DNA of 9,540 nucleotides from assembly GCA_937875975.1 (NCBI GenBank), contig CALEEU010000117.1, positions 1 through 9,540 on the forward strand, given 5' to 3'. The notes below the pieces were generated by a model. That model was not told where the DNA came from. It saw only the letters and a list, made by a program, of their open reading frames with translations, and ran no database searches. The translations under genes were made by a program, and so were the position numbers. This document shows, in pieces, positions 7,321 to 9,540 of the stretch (the first letter of the stretch is position 1; each line of letters begins with the position of its first letter). This stretch comes from an uncultured Opitutia bacterium (lineage in GTDB: Bacteria; Verrucomicrobiota; Verrucomicrobiia; Opitutales; UBA953).

Positions 7321-9113
7321 CGGCCGAGGTCGGCGACGTGGGCACGCGGCACGGTGGAGACCGGAGGAATGTCGAGCCAGCGAATGCACTTCTCCGCGAC
7401 GTCGCGGAAAATGGGAGCGGAAACCTTGCCGCCGTAGCCGACGCCCTCCCCTTGCGGCTCATCGATGATCACCGTGATCGCGAGCTTCGGGTCGTTGACC
7501 GGGAAGAAGCCCGCGAAGGAAGCGACGTGGTGTGCGTTGGAATAACGGCCGTTGATGATCTTCTGCGTCGTGCCGGTCTTGCCCGCGACCTCGTAGCCCG
7601 GGATATCGGCGATCGGCGCCGTCCCGCCCTTGCCGCAGACCGCCCGCAAGAGCGTAGCCATCTGCGCAGCCGTGGCGGCGCTGACGGCCCGGCCGCGCGA
7701 GCGCGGTCCGTAGCTAAGGATGGTCGCCTTCGTCTTCGGGTCCTCGACGCGGAGCACGAGCTGCGGCTGCATGAGCAGTCCTTCCGCGGCGACGACCGAC
7801 ATCGCGAAGTGCATCTGCATGGCGGTGACGCTGACCGAATGGCCCATCGGTACGCGCGAGATCGTCAGCCCGTCCCACTCCTTGGGCGGGATGAGTAGGC
7901 CCGGGATTTCGGCACCGGTGATCAGGCCCGTCCTGGCACCGAAGCCGAAGGACTTGATGAGCGCGAAGAACTTGTCTTCGCCGAGGCGTTCCGCGTACTG
8001 CATCCCGACCTGGACCGTGCCGCGATTGGAGGATTCGCGGACGATCTGCCGGATGTCGGCGGCGCCCATGGCGTGCGAGTCGGCCGGCATGGAGACCATG
8101 CGGCCGCGGTAGGGGACCGTGGTCGCACCGCAGTCGAAGACCGAGTTCGGCGTGATGAGGCGTTCCTCGAGCGCACCGGAGACCGAGACGACCTTGAAGA
8201 CGGACCCGGGCTCGTAGACGTCGGACACGGCGCGGTTACGCTGACTATCCATCGGCGCGGCCTTCGGGTCGAAGAAACGGTTGAGGTCGTAGGTCGGCCA
8301 GTTGGCGAGGCCGAGGATGCGGCCCGTGCGCGGCTCGCTCACGATGATGATTCCACCTTTCGGATTGTAGCGGGCGGCCGCGTCGGCGAGAGCGTCCTCG
8401 CAGGTCTTCTGGATGAGGCTGTTGATCGTCAGCACGATCGTGCTGCCGTCGACCGGCGCGACTTCGCGGAGGCGATTACTGGCGATCTCGCGGCGCCGTC
8501 CATCGCGTTCAGATTCAATCCAACCCTTTTGGCCGAGGAGGAGCGGGTTCATCACGCTCTCGATGCCGGAAGCGGGGATGCCCTCCTTGTTCACGAAGCC
8601 GAGCACGTGCGCGGCGAGCTGTCCCTTGGGATAGTTGCGCCGGTACTTCAGTTCGGCCCGGAGCGCCTTGATGCCCAGCGCCTTGATCCGTTTCATCGTG
8701 GCCTCGTTGACCTCATGGGCGAGGACAGCCCAGCGGATTGTCTTTTCTTCGCCGGCCTCGTTCAGGCGCGTGGTCGTCCCGAAAGCCTCGCGGACCTTGG
8801 ATAGCGGCAGGCCAAGGATGGTCGCAACTTCAAGGGCGCGGTCCGGCTCGCCCTTGACGAGCGAGTCCGGGTCCACGCCGATATCCCAAACGTCGTCGGA
8901 CACCGCCAGAAGGTTTTCCTGCGAGTCACGGATCTCTCCGCGGCGGCACGGGATCTCCTGGAGCACGCGGCGAGCCTGCGAGGCTTCCGCCCGTAGACGA
9001 GGGGCGTCGACCCAATGCAACCACACCAGCCGTGTGATCACGGCCAGGAAGCAGAGGGAAACGGCCCAAGCCAGGAAACGGTAGCGCGTTCGCCTGGCGT
9101 GGGGGAGGCTCAT
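7317..9113 (-). CDS. ftsI: Peptidoglycan D,D-transpeptidase FtsI (penicillin-binding protein 3)
   Basis: This class B penicillin-binding protein of 598 residues cross-links septal peptidoglycan with FtsW. A cytoplasmic basic N-terminus is followed by one membrane anchor (about 13-34). The periplasmic dimerisation/pedestal domain (about 50-215) contains the conserved RGEIRD motif (58-63). The transpeptidase domain (about 250-580) carries all three active-site motifs: SVFK with nucleophile Ser304 and Lys307 (in YEPGSVFK), SSN at 361-363, and KTGT at 512-515. There is no PASTA domain. I chose ATG 9113 over an in-frame ATG at 9143, because 9113 makes an ATGA overlap with the ftsL-like stop and has an AGGGAGGA site 11 bases upstream. 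The longer reading would add ten residues and overlap ftsL by 34 bases. Its TGA overlaps the murE ATG at 7320. Length and motifs are normal for FtsI. Confidence 0.96.
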   Translation of the reverse strand: MSLPHARRTRYRFLAWAVSLCFLAVITRLVWLHWVDAPRLRAEASQARRVLQEIPCRRGEIRDSQENLLAVSDDVWDIGVDPDSLVKGEPDRALEVATILGLPLSKVREAFGTTTRLNEAGEEKTIRWAVLAHEVNEATMKRIKALGIKALRAELKYRRNYPKGQLAAHVLGFVNKEGIPASGIESVMNPLLLGQKGWIESERDGRRREIASNRLREVAPVDGSTIVLTINSLIQKTCEDALADAAARYNPKGGIIIVSEPRTGRILGLANWPTYDLNRFFDPKAAPMDSQRNRAVSDVYEPGSVFKVVSVSGALEERLITPNSVFDCGATTVPYRGRMVSMPADSHAMGAADIRQIVRESSNRGTVQVGMQYAERLGEDKFFALIKSFGFGARTGLITGAEIPGLLIPPKEWDGLTISRVPMGHSVSVTAMQMHFAMSVVAAEGLLMQPQLVLRVEDPKTKATILSYGPRSRGRAVSAATAAQMATLLRAVCGKGGTAPIADIPGYEVAGKTGTTQKIINGRYSNAHHVASFAGFFPVNDPKLAITVIIDEPQGEGVGYGGKVSAPIFRDVAEKCIRWLDIPPVSTVPRAHVADLGR

Positions 9114-9490
9114 CGAGAGCGCGGTCCTCCCTGCCCACCCCAAGAGAGGGAGGCGATTTCGCGGGCCGTCATCCGGGGGCTCGCGGTAAGCATGGGCGTC
9201 GGGGATGAGACCGCCGGGAAATAACGGACCCAGACCACCTGTTCCGGGAGGGGGGGCTTCATCGTATCACCGATGCGCTGCTGAAGCTCGAGGGTGTTGA
9301 GGAACTGGTCGCGCTGGCGGCGGACCGCTTCGAGCTCCTTCTTAGATAAGGAGATGTCGCGCTCGATACGCTGAATGCGGCTACCGATGGCATCGGCTTC
9401 GACGCGTAGTCGCATGATGTTGATGGTCCCCAGGGCGAAGGCCCCGACGGAAGCGAACACGAAGACCCAGGTGAAGATGCGCGGGCTCAT
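9110..9490 (-). CDS. ftsL: FtsL-like bitopic divisome protein
   Basis: This is a 126-residue protein with a very short N-terminus, one membrane segment (about residues 5-26) and a charged heptad-like stretch (about 29-75, rich in E, R, K, I and L) typical of an extracytoplasmic coiled coil. That architecture, and its place between rsmH and ftsI, is the usual basis for calling FtsL, whose sequence is poorly conserved. FtsL is a scaffold that with FtsB and FtsQ controls septal synthesis by FtsW-FtsI. After the coiled coil comes a PPLPEQVVWVRYFP segment and then about 35 polar residues, which is longer than the usual short FtsL tail. The start at 9490 overlaps the rsmH stop by four bases, and the TGA overlaps the ftsI ATG at 9113. 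No clear ribosome binding site precedes it. The family call rests on topology and position rather than motifs; a FtsB/DivIC-type protein is an alternative. Confidence 0.75.
   Translation of the reverse strand: MSPRIFTWVFVFASVGAFALGTINIMRLRVEADAIGSRIQRIERDISLSKKELEAVRRQRDQFLNTLELQQRIGDTMKPPLPEQVVWVRYFPAVSSPTPMLTASPRMTAREIASLSWGGQGGPRSR
9125..9132 (-). promoter_or_regulatory. Ribosome binding site supporting the ftsI start
   Basis: Minus-strand AGGGAGGA lies 11 bases before ATG 9113, inside the end of the ftsL-like gene. It lies downstream of the alternative ftsI ATG at 9143 and so argues for the shorter 598-residue product. Spacing is a little long. Confidence 0.5.
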
Positions 9491-9540
9491 GCGGCGAGGC
9501 GGCGCACGGCGCGGAGGCGGGCCGAGCGGCTGCGAGGGTT
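9487..9540 (-). CDS. rsmH: 16S rRNA (cytosine-1402-N4)-methyltransferase RsmH, C-terminal end only
   Basis: Only the last 17 codons and the TGA stop are inside the window; the gene continues beyond 9540. The readable residues are NPRSRSARLRAVRRLAA. The block NPRSRSARLR closely matches the conserved C-terminal motif of RsmH/MraW (NPR-x-RSAKLR), the S-adenosylmethionine-dependent enzyme that methylates N4 of C1402 in 16S rRNA. Position agrees: rsmH normally sits just upstream of ftsL in dcw clusters. Its TGA (9489-9487) overlaps the ATG of the ftsL-like gene (9490-9488) as ATGA, so the two are probably translationally coupled. The fragment is too short to judge the enzyme, but motif and context together leave few alternatives. 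Confidence 0.88.
   Translation of the reverse strand, partial: NPRSRSARLRAVRRLAA

Noticed and set aside
7321..7389. N-terminal extension of murE by 23 codons
   Set aside because: It overlaps the ftsI 3' end and adds a sequence unlike MurE; the ATG at 7320 overlaps the ftsI stop in the same way as the other junctions.
9250..9256. Run of seven G (C7 in the coding sense) within the ftsL-like gene, a possible slippage or phase-variation tract
   Set aside because: Seven bases is short for phase variation, it encodes part of a PPLP segment in a continuous frame, and an essential division gene is an unlikely target.

Overview
The window is one tightly packed stretch of a bacterial division and cell wall (dcw) cluster. 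Every supported gene is on the minus strand, so it reads from high to low coordinates. The order is rsmH (last 17 codons only), ftsL-like, ftsI, murE, murF, mraY, murD, a LysM-domain envelope protein, ftsW, and murG (first 78 codons only). This matches the classical dcw order except for the LysM gene between murD and ftsW. G+C is high by eye. Both ends are cut by the window edge, so rsmH continues above 9540 and murG below 1.

Organism: the cluster belongs to a Gram-negative-type, FtsZ-style dividing bacterium that makes meso-diaminopimelate peptidoglycan, since MurE carries the DNPR motif. The LysM gene between murD and ftsW, the MurG N-terminus (GGTGGHLAPGIALA) and the MraY HHHFQKKGW motif remind me of Verrucomicrobiota, particularly Opitutae. 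That placement is inference from memory and was not checked by a search.

Layout: 9487-9540 rsmH C-terminus; 9110-9490 ftsL-like; 7317-9113 ftsI; 5800-7320 murE; 4427-5803 murF; 3313-4425 mraY; 2042-3316 murD; 2000-2041 a C-rich gap in the mRNA sense, with a G-quadruplex-type repeat on the + strand; 1466-1999 LysM gene; 1446-1465 short gap; 231-1445 ftsW; 1-234 murG. No gap exceeds 42 bases, and I see no promoter, terminator, RNA gene, mobile element or CRISPR array.

How the genes work together: MurE, MurF and MurD build the cytoplasmic UDP-MurNAc-pentapeptide (MurD adds D-Glu, MurE meso-DAP, MurF D-Ala-D-Ala). MraY moves it to undecaprenyl phosphate as lipid I, and MurG adds GlcNAc to give lipid II. 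FtsW polymerises lipid II and FtsI cross-links it at the septum, with the FtsL-like protein as a divisome scaffold. Most junctions are 4-base overlaps (ATGA or GTGA), indicating one polycistronic, translationally coupled unit. The exceptions are murF-mraY (1-base gap) and the two junctions around the LysM gene. That gene, its C/G-patterned leader, and a lower-GC insertion in a cytoplasmic loop of FtsW are the least ordinary parts of an otherwise conserved region.
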